Below are positions 13,145 through 25,671 of a stretch of 64,000 bases of DNA, in pieces (position 1 is the stretch's first letter; each line of letters starts with the position of its first letter). The notes below the pieces were generated by a model, which did not search any database, was not told the origin of the DNA, and saw only the letters and a program-made list of their open reading frames with translations. Made by a program: the position numbers and the translations under genes. The DNA comes from Stercorarius parasiticus (lineage: Eukaryota; Chordata; Aves; Charadriiformes; Stercorariidae): the NCBI GenBank assembly GCA_013396915.1, contig VWZL01005178.1, positions 580,187 through 644,186 on the forward strand. Reading direction: 5' to 3'.

Positions 13145-14527
13145 AATTGGCATAGTGGGCAGGATGGCAAGTAGCGCCACCAACTACTTACGAAAGCACG
13201 GTATTAATCCAAACCCTGGCTTTTCAGGAGAAAGCGTCTGTGATAATTGGTATGACTGGGAAGGGGTAGAGAAGCAGCCATATGCTGCCAGGGTTCAACC
13301 AAGGATGGAAAAGATAAAGGTATAATTTGTAAAATGCTGGGAACGTGTTTAGAAGCGGCATACCAGAAAAGGAAAGAGACCAATAGTAAGATGAAAGATA
13401 TGCAAAATGAAACAGAGGGACGTAAAGCTACTGAACTGTTGCTATCTTTAAGAACAGAACAACTGCAAAAACAACTTCAGGAAGGTCATTTGAAAACACA
13501 GAAGTTAGGAGAACATGTTGAAGTGATGTTAATGGAAGCTCCAAAACCTCTCGACGTAGTTCAAATTAGAAAGCTAACAGTATCCCCCGAAGACTGGGAT
13601 GGTAATATTTGGGATGATTCAAATAATAACGGCTCAGATGAAGATAACCCCCTCCCACCTGCCTGAGCCTCCCCAAGACACCGCTAGACCAATTATAAAA
13701 ACAGACAAAACTATCGGACCACGGGGTGGAGCAGGAAACCGCACTAGAAAAACGATCCCATTCGATCCAATTCAAAAGGCCAGTTTGCAGGAACGCTACG
13801 GCCATAAGCCCAGAGAAACTCAGAGTATTTGTGGCGTCTGTACTTATCCGGAGGGGACAGAATTTTATTAAATGAGAGTGAAACATGTGGATATTGGGGA
13901 TCAGATATCTTTTTAAATGCTGGCCCCGACCCCCCAGATGATTCCCATTCAATAACAAGTAGGGTGACATATTGGGCTGGAGCAATAGACGCACCAGAGA
14001 GGGGGGAAGTGCCTGTAAAATCTCTAGATGAAGTTTCAGTTGGAGTGACAAAGGCTGCTTGTATACAGGCTATGCATGAACGGGCTCCCCGTGATCTTCC
14101 TGTCTCAACATCCGTACACTTTGCCATACTGAAAGCATTAATTAGGGGAGCCCCAGCTGTGCTTAAACCCTACCTCATTGCAAAGCAAGACGAAATTAAA
14201 AGGGACACAGAATATAACGCCCTCGTAGCTGTAGAGGCTGACGGCAATGCCGCACAGAGAGCCATAAGGCATCTTCCTGCCCGGGCAGAACTGCTGCAGG
14301 ACAGCATAAATCACAGGGGAGAAATGGGATGGGATGATGTGTCCAGCGGAACAAGAAATACAGGTCAAAGTGTTAGACAGGTTAAGCAATCACCCCAGAG
14401 TGGCTCTCGGGAATTGAAACCCATCGATCGAGGGTCTGGGACGAAAGGAATGAATTGTGGAGACAAGCCCTGGCAGTGGGTGTTCCCAGAGCTGCTACTC
14501 ATAGACAGTCAACTGGAGTTATTTTAA
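13137..14527 (+). pseudogene. gag: ERV gag remnant
   Basis: Gag-like coding follows the primer-binding site but is split over several frames: about 13137-13325, then 13334-13666 (a charged, Gln- and Lys-rich segment likely to be coiled coil, ending in an acidic run), a short Pro-rich piece in another frame to 13871, and 13829-14527. The last piece contains helix-rich capsid-like sequence. No clear CCHC zinc knuckle was seen. Frame breaks show it is dead. Assignment as gag rests mainly on position and composition. Confidence 0.65.
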
Positions 14528-14689
14528 GCTTGATGAAAGCTTTTCAAAAGCAAGACATAGCACTGTCACCTGCTACTGCTTCCCCTCAATCGGCCCCCAA
14601 GAGACCTCTCAACCTTTCTTTTCCTCCGTGAAAGGAATTAAAGGAATTGGAGGAACAGAAACTAAACAACAGGTAGACCCCAGACAGTT

Positions 14690-15010
14690 ATGAGGCTTGC
14701 CTGCCTGCAAATTCAATGTTTACCAACGGATAAGCAATGATGGCCCTTATATTATACTTCTCGTAGGTCCTCATCAACAACCAAATTAATTCCTAATGGA
14801 TACAGGAGCACAACAAGATGCTGAGAAGCTGGGCGTACGACCCAGATGACACAGAGTTGAAGTCACCAGAGTAAATGGAACAAGTGATATTTGCCAAACT
14901 GTAAAAGTTAAATTATGGCTCCCGGGTGAGACGCGCGTGTCGCCTACTTGCTTTGCAGTTCAAGAACACGATGAAATATTTTGGGTTTTGATGTTTTGAA
15001 CGGTGGAACC
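14690..15010 (+). pseudogene. pro: ERV protease remnant
   Basis: The codons at about 14798-14809 encode the aspartic-protease active-site triad context D-T-G-A, following hydrophobic residues (LMDTGAQ). The flanking sequence reads as protease-like only in broken frames, and no long ORF spans it. Position between gag and RT supports the call. Confidence 0.6.
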
Positions 15011-15383
15011 TGGCGCCTGCCAAATGGCACTGCGTGGTCCTTCAGTTCAAATGTCGACCCCAACCCTGAGAGAAATGGGGCAGCTGCAGGGCCTGCACCC
15101 TGCCACCCCCGATGCACAGATTACTGATAGACCACAATACCTGATTTCTGCTGCGGCACAAAAGGAATTTCTGAGGTAATAGCAGATTTGTGAAAAAAGA
15201 CAAATTATCTCCAGAACCCACTCCCTATATAAGTCACCTGTGTGGCCAGTTCGGACAGCAGCCGGGAGGTGACATTTAGCAATTAATTACCAGCGCCTGA
15301 ACGCTGATACGGCCCCGCCAACAGCTGCTGTACCCGACATTGCAAACTGAACAGCTACTTCGCAAGCAGCTGCACACCCACGG

Positions 15384-15866
15384 ATGGCAACGCTAGATGT
15401 GAAAGGTATGTTCTTTATGGTCCCCTTACAAGAAAAGGATAAAGAGAAATTTCCTTTTACTTGGGAGGGTGTACAATGCACCCTTAACAGACTCCCACGG
15501 GGATATAAACATTCACCCACGATTGCTCACGCTGCGCTTGCTGAACTCTTAGTCTCCCGCCCTGGAGCTGTGACACTCTACCAATACACAGATGATACTC
15601 TGATAGGAGGAACTTCCCCTGAGACGGTGGGGAAACGGCGGCTCGAAGCAGAGGTTGAGATCCCACCGGAGAAATGTCAAGGAGCAGGTAAAGAAGTAAC
15701 ATTTTTAGGTACTTGGCGGATTGCAGGTAGTGCAACCATTCCACTGGACACCCTAAGTAAAACAGAACAATTGCAGATACCCCAATCTAGAAAAGAATTA
15801 CAAACACTCATGGGTACTTTAGGTACTGGAGGAAAAGTGTATCTGTATTTTCCATCGCTTTTATGA
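15384..15866 (+). pseudogene. pol: ERV reverse transcriptase remnant
   Basis: A 160-codon frame contains the RT palm motifs in order: motif A with the catalytic aspartate (TLDVKGMFF), motif B (LPRGYKHSP) and motif C, YTDD, with its two catalytic aspartates. It lacks the N-terminal finger part of RT. A TGA ends it at 15864-15866, and connection- or RNase-H-like sequence continues in other frames with more stops to about 16.4 kb. No integrase was recognised. Confidence 0.88.
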
Positions 15867-16595
15867 AAGGGAAAACCATGGAAATGGGACCCAGAACATG
15901 AAGAGGCAGTCAAAATCTTAATACAGGAATTAAAACCTTATCGTCACTGGGGTCAATTCACCCCCACGACTCTATTACAGCAGAATGGGATTTTGCAGGA
16001 CATGGTATTTCTTATAATCTATTCCAAACTGGCCCTGGCAGACCAAAGAGACCTTTATTATTCGGCTGTACTGCATTTAAAGAGACAGAAGAGAGATACT
16101 CTGAGTGGGAAAAGGGACTTTATCTTTAGTCCGAGCAGTTAAACAAGTTGGTCAGGCCTGGTTACTATGGGGTAACCCGTCCAGAAAACCCCCGCCGAGA
16201 CTTGTATTGTTTTCCCTTTCCAGGAACAATACCAGGATTGACACTAACGCACCTCTGCGGGAGATGGGGTCAGCTCCTGGAGGATTGCTTGTCCTTCTCG
16301 CAGGAGCAATCAGTGCCAGCATAGACCAAATTTGGCTGACACGCCAGCAAGCCCGACGCACATGGTGGGGACCCTCACTTCCTTGAATTGTGCTAATCAA
16401 TACGGTAACTATCGTACATTCTGCACCATACATGTTTGTGAGTTGTGGGTGCAATCTACTGTAACAGCAATTATAACTTACACTAAACTTGCCCAGCAAT
16501 TGGGTCATGACAAAGATTTGCTTACAGCTCCATTTAACATCCTGGAAATATTCCAATACATTTTGTCTAAACCGGAGTTAACGCAGAGCATATGA
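15867..16595 (+). pseudogene. ERV pol remnant after RT (connection/RNase H region), shattered
   Basis: After the stop at 15866 the same frame continues with KPWKWDPEHEEAVK, a typical start of the connection segment after RT. The sequence then changes frame and carries further stops. Short frames at 16105-16386 and 16332-16595 have no identifiable motif. Recognisable retroviral sequence ends here without a 3' LTR. Confidence 0.5.
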
Positions 16596-16823
16596 TTCTT
16601 TTGCAAAACCAAATCATCATCTTTGAAATGAATTCTGCATTGCGATTTTAGTTTCCCCATGAGCAAAACATTTATCTGCATTTACATGTCTTTAAAGAAT
16701 TTGAAGACAATTGCGTAAGTTCGTACCCAGGAAGCTAAACACATAAAACTAAGAGTTTATGTACTGCAAAAGCACAAAGGCAAGACAGAACACGGCCCTG
16801 ATATGCCACGATAGCTGTGTTAC

Positions 16824-16896
16824 CTGCTGGCGTTGGAGGACTCCATTGGTGCGTGGTATACACTCTCGGTGATTCTTTGGTGCAGTTGGCTTGCTT
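16824..16896 (-). CDS. MCF2L2: MCF2L2 exon: post-PH tail, EASQLHQRITESV...
   Basis: 73 nt, phase 1 in and phase 2 out. Joined to the previous exon it gives ACR-EASQLHQRITESVYHAPM, then ESSNAS. The ACREASQ junction is the same as I recall in MCF2L, which supports the splice. The acceptor is TTCTTCTTTAACAG and the donor is GCAG|GTAACA. The last recognisable retroviral reading frame ends about 230 bases away, at 16595, in the intron on the 3' side of this exon. Confidence 0.88.
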
Positions 16897-19800
16897 CTGT
16901 TAAAGAAGAAGTAAAAAGAAATTACTCCAAACTGTGTAAGTTGCTTCCTGGTTTGCACAGAAGGTGGGAGAGACAGAGGGAAGTAGGAGAGCAGAGATTT
17001 GGACTGCTGCTGCAAGCAAAATGGCATACTCGCGCTTGAAGAGAAAGGCACATGGTAATCTTCAAGGCTGAAAATTTAGCTCACCCAAACAACTCTTCTA
17101 CCCATATTTTTTCAGTGCAGAAGAGATTTCTTTCTCTACCACCTTCTCTTTCCTCTGTACCTCCTCCTCACTCACGGCGCTAGAGAACGGACATATTGAC
17201 ATTTTTCCCAGAATCCAAGTTTTGTGGCTCACAGTTTTGTCTGGATTTAGCAACACGTGTACATCAGTCCTTTGGCACACGCAGCCATCCAGTAGAATAT
17301 ATCCCCATCCCTCTACGGAATGCTTTGGCTCAGCATCCTGGACGAACAGCAATAATAAAATGCTGTTCAGGTGCCACTTGTTCACTCTTTTTGCATAGCT
17401 GCAAGCTAGCAACAGACCCATTTGTACCTACGTCCAGTAACTGCTGAGTGGAGAAAGATGATAAGAAAGGTGCTGACAGCCTGGTTTTCAGGGCCAGGAG
17501 AGTCAGACTCTGAGAAGCGAGGGAGCAATGGAGGGAGCTGCTGCCAGACCCTCAGCTTGCTGAGACCCCAGGGCTATCTCACTCCGGAAGAAGATGAAGC
17601 TCTTGTCAATGAAAGGAGAACAGACAAAGGGACTGGGGCAGCTCTGAAAGACTAAACTTAACAAAGTCTTTTAAGGGTAGGAATGCTGGGATAAAGGAGC
17701 ACTCTGGGCGGGGAGTCGGAAGTAGCTCCATTCCTGATTTTGGCAACTGATTCACAGCCTCGCAGAAATCCCTTAAACTGCATCCGTAATCCCTTTGCCT
17801 GCAAGAGACAATTATGCCCTTTGGGATCCACGGATCAAGGTGTTACCCAAAGCATTCCATGCTCACTGCAGTATACGATAGGGGGTGTATATACACGACA
17901 TGTTTGAACACTGATGACCCATATGTTCAACTATTTATCACATACCTTTGGCCACCTTCTTTGCCCTTTACTCACTCAATCATCTCAGCTGGTCCCTTCC
18001 AACATTCCAACCCCCTGTGCAACTCCTAACAACAGTCATTAAAAACAGCCCAGACAAACAAATGTATCCCTCGTCCTTCTCTCATTACAACGCACAGTTG
18101 GAGAAATATCCAGTCTTCGATTAAGCATGAATTAAGGCCTCTTTTTTCATGAGTCATTGGAAATAGAAGCAACTGTTTAAAACCACAGGACAAAGCACGT
18201 GTTTCCTGCTGTCAGTACTGTAATAAGGGCTTCATGTGATCATTTGGGAAAAGGCAATGGGAAGAGTTGCAATAGCATATAAGATACAATTTCTGCCCTC
18301 TGACTGCTGTTCTGCTGGATTCACAATGAAGGAAAGCTGGACTTTGCTCATAGAGTAGGACGAAAGACATCGTTGGACGTTCTCAAGACCAGACTGGATA
18401 AAGTCTTGAGTAACCTGGTTTGACGATAACTGACTGTGCTTTGAGCAGGACGCTGGACTATGATGTCCTGAGGTCCCCTGAAACCCAAAATATTCTAGGA
18501 TCCTACGATCTTAAGACAAAACAATAACGGATGTCAAAAATAAATGCTTTCCAAAACTTTCAGTCTTGATTCCTGCATAGTTTTCTCTGGAAAATGCGTA
18601 GTAACCCTAGCACATAGGTCTTCCACGTACAAAGACTTCAGAAGTGCTCATCTGGGTGACATACAAGCTTCTTTTCCTTGCCTAGAAACATACACAGAGA
18701 GGATTAGCACTCTGGCCTATTAAACACATACATTTTTGCCATAATGTACTCTTCTCTTCTGTGGTGGCCTTTTATACTTCAGAAGTAAATATTACAAACC
18801 GTATCAGGGAGTCCCTAGATCAAGTCCTGAAACTGCACTGATAAGAATCCTGAGTTCTTTCCTCAGCAGTTCCTGCCGAACTGGCCACAGTGAAATTCAG
18901 AATAAAAAGGAGAAAGGATGAAGACGAGAACTGAGTAGTAAGCATTGTAAATAAGTATATTGTTACGGATTGGATTAAATCACTGAGGCTAATGTGCATG
19001 GTTGTTTCCCTCCACTTAAGGAGGTTGTAAGAACTCATTGTCTTTGTGAAACAGACAATTAAAATAAAGGTGACCTCTAAAGTTAAAGCAGAGGCACAGG
19101 CTTCCAACTCGGCCAAAGTCTGCTTAGGAATCTGAAGGATGTGGGTGGAGAGGCTTTGCTGGCATTGCTTTAGAGAGAGGTGCGTGTATGAGAGAAGCAG
19201 AAAATGACAGGTCAAGGCGAGAAGCAATGCCAGAGCCCAGGAACAGCCTGTATTGGACACAGCTATGGGATTTTGTCCAAGAGAGCCTGAAAAATGGCTT
19301 TTAGAGCTCTGTGTCTTCTTGTTTATAAACAGAACAGTATCTCAGACAGCCTTCATCACTATGCTCTCTTACTATCTGGAGTAACCAAACTGAATTTTGT
19401 CTGTTCTCGGGTTCAATATCTTACATAAAAGAGAGTGTCATTATTTTAGGTACTTATGAGGCTTCAATCACTCATGTGGCGAGCACATCACAAACCACCT
19501 TCATAGTGACATCTCTGTGAGAGAGGGAAATGTCATTAATCATGTTTTACAGGGAGGTCACTAAGATAAAAAGATGGGATAACTGACTGACAGGTGAGCG
19601 ACTAGATTTAAAATAAAAACCTTCAAAATCCAACACAGCAAAACAAACAAGCGGACGGAGGGGAACAGTTGCTGTGTGCGGTCACGTATGTCGAAGATCT
19701 TTTGTGGCAGGTCTTGTGAGAAGGCACAGAGTGAAGACTGGGACCCCATCTCCCTCCATGCTGATGTAAACGGATGATTCTAGGGTTGTGACTTGAGAGG

Positions 19801-20068
19801 GAGAACAGAGGAAAATCATGTTCCTCCAGCTAACTGCAAATGAAATAATTATGCCATTTCTAAAGTTCTAAGAAATTTTCTTTGACCAGGACAAGGGTTT
19901 AAATCCCTGCAATGCTGCAACCACCCAACTGATCCTCACACAGAAGATGCGTTCTTGCTGATCTCACTGGTGGTACTGGGCGGCCCTGTAACTCACCCCG
20001 GCTCCATGTTGTCATACACAGCTACAGAAGGAAGGCAACATTACCGGATCTCACTCTGTGTCCCCTAC
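16897..20068. other. MCF2L2 intron with a CR1 tail fragment
   Basis: About 3.2 kb. It contains a CR1 3' end at about 18325-18512 and otherwise unremarkable intron. The 146-codon minus-strand ORF at 18820-19260 has a hydrophobic start but no splice support or recognised domain. Confidence 0.55.
18325..18512 (+). repeat. CR1 LINE 3'-end fragment
   Basis: Matches the CR1 tail order: 'gttctcaagaccagactgga', 'gtaacctggtttga', 'gctggactatgatgtcctgaggtcc', and a diverged 'aatattctaggatcctacgat' end. Antisense to MCF2L2. Confidence 0.8.
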
Positions 20069-20147
20069 CTCTACATGCTTCCAGTTGTCCTGTCAGGACT
20101 TTGCGAATCTCTGAAATCCAGGTGTTTTTCAGCTCAACAGAAGATGC
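20069..20147 (-). CDS. MCF2L2: MCF2L2 exon: PH C-terminal helix, WISEIRKVLTGQLEACR
   Basis: 79 nt, phase 0 in and phase 1 out. It reads ASSVELKNTWISEIRKVLTG, then QLEACR. This is the C-terminal alpha-helix of the PH domain, carrying the invariant tryptophan (TWISEI). The acceptor is TCCTGTTCTCAG and the donor is AGAG|GTAGGG. The exon is too short to stand out as an ORF and was found by reading for the W--EI pattern. Confidence 0.95.
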
Positions 20148-20560
20148 CTGAGAACAGGAGAGGAGAGCAGATCTAGTTAAAGCATGCTGCCATCACCTGC
20201 CCACCCCGACCTACATTTGTTCTCAACTTTCCCAAGGAATGGAACACTGTGGCCAGCTTTGAGCAAAGCAGAGGAAGCTCTTCAAGATGGAAAAGCTACC
20301 ACAAATCTAGGTCCTGTCCTTGCTTTTCTGTCCAGCGTTCCAAGTAATTTCCCACTATTTCGTTTCCTCTTTTACCCAAAATCATGACCATTTTCACTAC
20401 GATAAATTGGTAATTTGAGTGCCAACGCAACAACGAAGATTCCAATGGCTACTGTTTCTTGAGTGTACAGGACAGTCAAAGTCACGAAACTGAAAACTTT
20501 CTTAGAAACAATTCAATTGAAAGGAAGTATAGTCCTTGGAAATAAAAGGATTGTTGTTAC

Positions 20561-20653
20561 CTGAATGATATAGACCTCTTCTCTGCCATTATACCAGATC
20601 TCAAACTTCTTGTTATCCCCTTTTACATTTTCTGTAATGCCCACAGTGCTCAT
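20561..20653 (-). CDS. MCF2L2: MCF2L2 exon: PH domain, VGITENVKGD...EVYIIQ
   Basis: 93 nt, 31 codons, phase 0 at both ends. It reads MSTVGITENVKGDNKKFEIW, then YNGREEVYIIQ, the beta-5 to beta-7 strands of the PH domain. The acceptor is GTTTTGAAACAG and the donor is CAG|GTAACA. The leading ATG is an internal methionine and should not be taken as a start codon. Confidence 0.96.
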
Positions 20654-21996
20654 CTGTTTCAAAACAGAAAAGAAGCAGCTGGAATCTGGAAAATGTCAAT
20701 AGTCTTTAAACTCTTTATCCTCTGAGAAGCGTTTTTAAAAGGCTGCAGTCACTTCTGCACCTTAGGGAGTCATTAAAAGGAAAATTCAGAACACATTATT
20801 TCTCAACATGTAATTTATCATTCATCTTTTTGATTGTTATAGAAAAAAAAAGGTGCTCAAAAGTAACGCAAGCTAATGTTTGATCATGAGTTTATCCTCT
20901 TTGGTTTTTTTGCTTGAATTGTGTGTCAGTTTTCAACCCTATCCTGGCTTTTGTCCACCTATACAAACTTGCAGTTTGAGGAAGACAGTATTTTCAACTT
21001 GGCATCACTGAGACTGGAGAGGAAGAGGAATGGAACGGGGCTTTGTGAGATTTAACAACACATCCGTAAATCCAGACAACACAAAAAATTCAATATCGTT
21101 TCAGGAAAATTAAAAGAAAGAGGTGAGCAAGGAGCTAAGTGCCTAACTAGGCAAGACAAACAAGGAACTGAAGAAAATAATTCTAGATTTCTTAAATGAT
21201 AGATTCTTAACCACAATTTTGAAGTCCAGCTGCTACTATACTTACCAGCTTCCCATCTTCTACCTTTATTTGTTCATGCCCTTGTTCTGATTTGCCTCAG
21301 CATTAGATCTGAAGGTTTAACCAGCTATGCCATCATTCCTGCTATCTCCACAGGAAGACACTTCAAATGTTTATATGAATTGGTCCACTCCTTGAACCAG
21401 GTTCTATTACAATTCCTGTCTGGTTACCCCGTAGTAAGTTTGCAGCATTACACTTGATGACCCACGTTAGCTGTCTGAAGTCACAAGCGTCACACCAATG
21501 TGCTAAAAGGGAAAATTTGGCCTACTTGTGAAACTCATCTTAACAGAAAATGTCCTCGCTCATATCTGGAAATGTCACTCTTGCAAATAAAAGGGCACTT
21601 CTACCGCACTGTGATTCATCTGTAGCTATTATTGTCACAGAATATTTCTGTTCAACTCATATTAATAGTAAAACTCACAATAGAACTGAACTTGGAGGAT
21701 GCTTATAGGCAGAACAACGACAGATGCAGGTCCACCCCTTCTTGCTTCTCTTTATGAGACGCTGGGCAAGAACACAAAAGATGCCCGTTTGTATCAAGCT
21801 GCCAAACCAAGGTTCACGTCTGGAGTTACAGGACACATGGCTGGGTCTGTCTCCAGATCAAAATTAAATGGAAGCTTTCATTTACTCAGGGGTGCAAGAT
21901 AGCTCCAGATTGTGTACCTTCCTCAAGTCTCCACATGGAAACATTCCCGAGAAACCAGATTTATTTCTCCCCCCCTACCATTACCACATTTATTAC
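20654..21996. other. MCF2L2 intron; nothing recognised
   Basis: About 1.3 kb of AT-rich sequence between two PH exons with no repeat, exon or structured element that I can support. Confidence 0.6.
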
Positions 21997-22218
21997 CTTT
22001 AAAGAGTTTTTAAAGCTGTATGAAGCTGTCTTCTCATGGCCATCTGTGTTCTCCTCCCGTTTCTTGCAGAAAAGTAGCATCTTTGCATAGAGGAAGAGGT
22101 GTCTCTGCATCGGTTTGAATCTAGCCAAGTCCTTCACTTTGTTGTGCCCCTTCTTGTGGTCAGTCCACACATTGAAGGAACCTTGCATCAACAGCTTGCC
22201 AAGCTCACCGACATCCCC
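21997..22218 (-). CDS. MCF2L2: MCF2L2 exon: PH domain beta-1 to beta-4
   Basis: 222 nt, 74 codons, phase 0 at both ends. It starts GDVGELGKLLMQGSFNVW and continues through TDHKKGH, DLARFKPMQRHLFLY, LLFCKKREEN and YSFKNSLK. These are the linker and the first PH strands; LARFKPMQRHLFL is the family-typical strand pair. Where MCF2 and MCF2L have a glutamate after FLY or FLH, this protein has alanine (FLYAKM). The acceptor is TTGCTAG and the donor is AAG|GTAATA. In Dbl-family proteins the PH domain binds phosphoinositides and supports exchange by the DH domain. Confidence 0.97.
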
Positions 22219-22599
22219 CTAGCAAGCAAGGAAAAGAGAGAGCCTACATCACGTTCAAACTTGGGTAGTCCCAGGCACAGCTCTTTCCCCAAGCAGTGTT
22301 TAAGCTTCCAGGCAGAGGCATGTGCCTAGGCATCCCTCGTGTTGGAGAGTGGACATGTTACAGCTGGAATCCCATCTGCACGTGTCTCCTTGCCAAACCT
22401 GTGTGGTTCCTTCAGATAACCATTAACCCATTGTTTTCCATGTCCATAATTCCCAGTTTGTCCCATTCATACTTAGTGTCTAAGGTCTGTCTCAGGACCT
22501 CTTTGGACCTGACACATAGGCTGCCCCCTCTGATGACCTCAGAGGAAGCATCTTCTGACAAGAACTGGGTTTCAAGACTCCTGACTCCAAGGCAGTATG

Positions 22600-22730
22600 A
22601 AGGCCCGGTGCAGACCAGATCTTCAAGCAAAGGCCCTGGCTCTGAAAGGTCTGGGTTCAGTTTCTGCTCTGCTATGAGCTGCTTCTATCCCTGGGCAAAA
22701 CCTTGAAAGATGCGTAGATGTCTGAAGACA
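22600..22730 (+). repeat. Ancient SINE relic, MIR-like
   Basis: The plus strand reads 'ggtctgggttcagtttctgctctgctatgagct ... tatccctgggcaaaacctt'. This parallels the B-box and core of MIR-type SINEs ('ctgggttcnaattctgctctgccact ... cttgggcaa-cactt'). Strongly diverged, with no detectable A box or tail. Confidence 0.45.
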
Positions 22731-25631
22731 CAGACTGGTGTCTAGAGGTATGTAGGTGTGTAATTCCCTCAAATTGCAAAATAGTCTTTTAAAAGCTTTG
22801 TCAATAGTTTCTCGGCTCACCATCTGCAAACTATGCAACGCTGCGCAGCCTTGGGCAAAGGGAGTAAATGCACCAAGGAGCCACGGAAGTACCTGAGGGA
22901 GAGTGAAACTAAGCAAGAACCAGACCTTTCTAAGTTAAAGCCCTTGCCTGAGGACCACTGATGGGTAAATACTGCAACCGATATAAATATCTGGCTCAGA
23001 TGCCACCCGCACAAACATTTATAGCACAGTTCAGTACTAAAGAGTGTAGTAATGTGTGGATAGAGGACACGGCAACATCTATATGGTAATGGGCTTCAAC
23101 AAATAATGATAAACATAATTATCCTAGCAGCAGGTTTTTCTGGGAGGGATTTGTATAATAAGTTTAAGGAATAAGCTCAGTGCATTATTAAAGTACTTAT
23201 TTTCAACAGTTATATGTTCTGTTGATTATAAGGTGAAGATGTGGGCTCCAAGTGGGGATGTCTGATTTCTCAAACTCCAGCTTGCAGCCTGTTCTCCCTC
23301 CCCCTCCCCATCCTCTACTCCGGCTCCAACTGCAAAACCAGCGTTTGATTACTTACTTTTCCACTCCATATCAGGGTATTATTAGACTCTCCAAAGCATT
23401 CAAAAAGCCTCAGTAATTTCTGTAACAGTCTCTCATGTGTAATATATGAGCTGAATTTTTCATATGTGCATAGAGGACTGTGTGTCTTTGTATTTATATG
23501 TGCATGCAGGTGTAACCTGCAAGCCTGTGAAAAGCATGTTGATGAGACGTAACGCTAAATAAAAAACCAAAGAAACAAATTTCCTGCATAGTTGTGACAA
23601 TGGTGAGAGGTTCCTGTCACTGCAGGCACTTTTCGATACGGCGCTGAGATCCACACGCCCAGTTCAACTCCCGTGCTAGGTCCATCTCCTCAGCCTGGGC
23701 TCCAGGACTGGGACTGCAGCAAGCGGGAGGCTGCCACTGCAGAGAGGAAGGATGGAGAGGGCACTCTGCAGCAATCCCGCAAAGGACTTTAAATATTAGC
23801 CCACAAGCTCTGGACACTCTTTGGTGTGGGCAGCAAATAGAGAGGAGAACACTGCTTCTGGTAACTTGTGCCAGCAGACAGCAGTGTTCTGTCCTAAAGG
23901 AAATGTATTTAAAATGGAGGATTTGATCACTATCTCAAATATAATTATTCTCTGTTAGAACAATACACTGTATCTCATGTTTATGGAAGATGAGAGACAC
24001 GTAAGAATGGCTTAAGTGCTGCATAACTCACGGACAAACTACCCAGGCCAGACTGCACACAAATGTTAGGATGACAGTAGGAAACATCTCTAAAACTTCT
24101 TCTCTCCAAGCTTTAATCTACTTTTTTTTGTGGCTTTGACTAAAAATAAAAGCAAACAAACAAAACCAACCCCAAACTTACATGTACCAATTTCTTACAC
24201 AAGAGTTTGGCTCCTCGAGTCTGCATGTGTGCAGGTCCGAGGAGCAGAACATCCTATGCAATTAGGAGCGTTCATCAGCTGCCACAAAACCTGCTTTTCT
24301 CCTTCTCTGGAAGGTGTTCTAGCCAAGTTCTTCTGTCATGCCTGTGTGGGAAAGACTCCACAAGGTGGGGTGTGGTTTCATGAGCTATGGGAGGTGTTTA
24401 TTTGGCATCACAACTGAGGACCTGGGACAGGTGGAACGGGGAGAAGAAATTATTGGGTTCATTCTCTTTCACACTTTCACCCCATTTAATAATCATGTAA
24501 CAAACCACCTCAGGAATGCTGTCGGCATCGGGCTACACAGCAGCCATGTTCCACTTTGTCACGGCTTTCGGTTCAGACAAGGTGAAAATCTGCACAGGTG
24601 AAAATCTAGTCCTTGGAGCTACTACCTGGCATTTCGCGGAAGGCTGGCAATTCAGACGTAGCAGGTGAAAAAGAATGGGAATGCTGTGTTGAATTCCTGA
24701 GTGCAAAACTACTCTGAGATTTGAAAGTAAGGCATAGGCCAAAGGGTGACCTCAGCATTTGTACAGATAGGAATCTGGACAGATCCCCCATGCTCAGAAT
24801 AGTACGTTACCATCCTTGGAGAAGCTCTTCTGGCCTTACAAACTGTTTAAAAACAATTTTTTTGTAAACCTGCTGTAACTACATACATTTAAACTGGGAA
24901 ACACAGGAGGAAAGCTACCTCCCTCTTTGGGGATGAACCAGAAACAGTGGAAACTGGGGAAGTAAAAGATGTGCTGTGTCCATGAGCTTCCCATGCCCTT
25001 GTTGACTGGTCCAAGCCTGCAACAATAATATCCAGGCTTTAACGAGTCTTTGTAAAATGAATCTCTGAGGCACTCAGCCGTAACCAGAACGGTTTCGAGA
25101 AGCTTTCACAAACTCTCTCTCCTGACACCTAGAAGGCTGTAAAAAACTCACTACTGAAACCAAACGGACTCGAACTGATAAAACCACAGAGGAAGAGTCC
25201 TATCCTTCCCACAAATACAAATGAAGACTTGATTGTTCCAAAAGAGAAACTGTTGAGCAAGGCGACATGTTCAGCAACCTGCAAGTTACCAGTTTGTGCA
25301 GCAGTTGCTAGAATCCCCAGGAGGAGCCAGCAGGCTGTCACTGCAACCCGTCCTTCAAACAGTCACATCAAGCAAAGCCACCCTGAGCACTGAGAACAGT
25401 GGCACCAGGACAAACACACCTCTCCCTAGAAAGTACATAAAAGAAAGTCTGGAGAAACCTGAGAGCAGCAGAGATGTGTCTCTGTGTTCATTTATACGGC
25501 TCCAGGAGAAAGTGCTGGAAGGGAAAGTTTGTCTACTGTGATGGAAAAGTGAACACAAGCTTTGCCACTGTCTTTAAATAAAACAAAACAGCTTCCCAAG
25601 AGTAGGAAAACTAAAAGGAAAACTGACTACT

Positions 25632-25671
25632 AATCATAGAATACCAGGTTGGAAGGGACCTCGAGGGTAAG
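25632..25671 (-). repeat. Short CR1 3'-end fragment
   Basis: 'atcatagaataccaggttggaagggacctcgagg' is the reverse complement of the CR1 terminal block ('cct-gaggtcccttccaacctggtattctatgat'). Confidence 0.8.

Larger units (their letters stand above)
12270..16595 (+). mobile_element. Decayed endogenous retrovirus (LTR-gag-pro-RT), truncated
   Basis: A plus-strand provirus remnant. In order there is an LTR-like segment, a tRNA primer-binding-site-like sequence (about 13148-13165), gag-like reading frames, an aspartic-protease active-site motif and a reverse transcriptase. No integrase, envelope or 3' LTR was recognised, and the readable internal sequence ends near 16.6 kb. Multiple stops and frame changes make it non-functional. 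It lies antisense inside an MCF2L2 intron. The outer boundaries are approximate because no target-site duplication was identified. Confidence 0.8.
9496..16823. other. MCF2L2 intron containing an antisense ERV
   Basis: About 7.3 kb of intron between the 110-nt and 73-nt tail exons. The retroviral insertion occupies roughly 12.27-16.6 kb. The 9.5-12.2 kb part shows no recognised repeat or exon; its short ORFs on both strands look like chance. Confidence 0.6.

Noticed and set aside
18820..19260. 146-codon minus-strand ORF starting with a signal-peptide-like hydrophobic stretch
   Set aside because: It is very rich in Leu, Ser and Thr with no ordered domain, lies in an MCF2L2 intron, and has no promoter or splice support.
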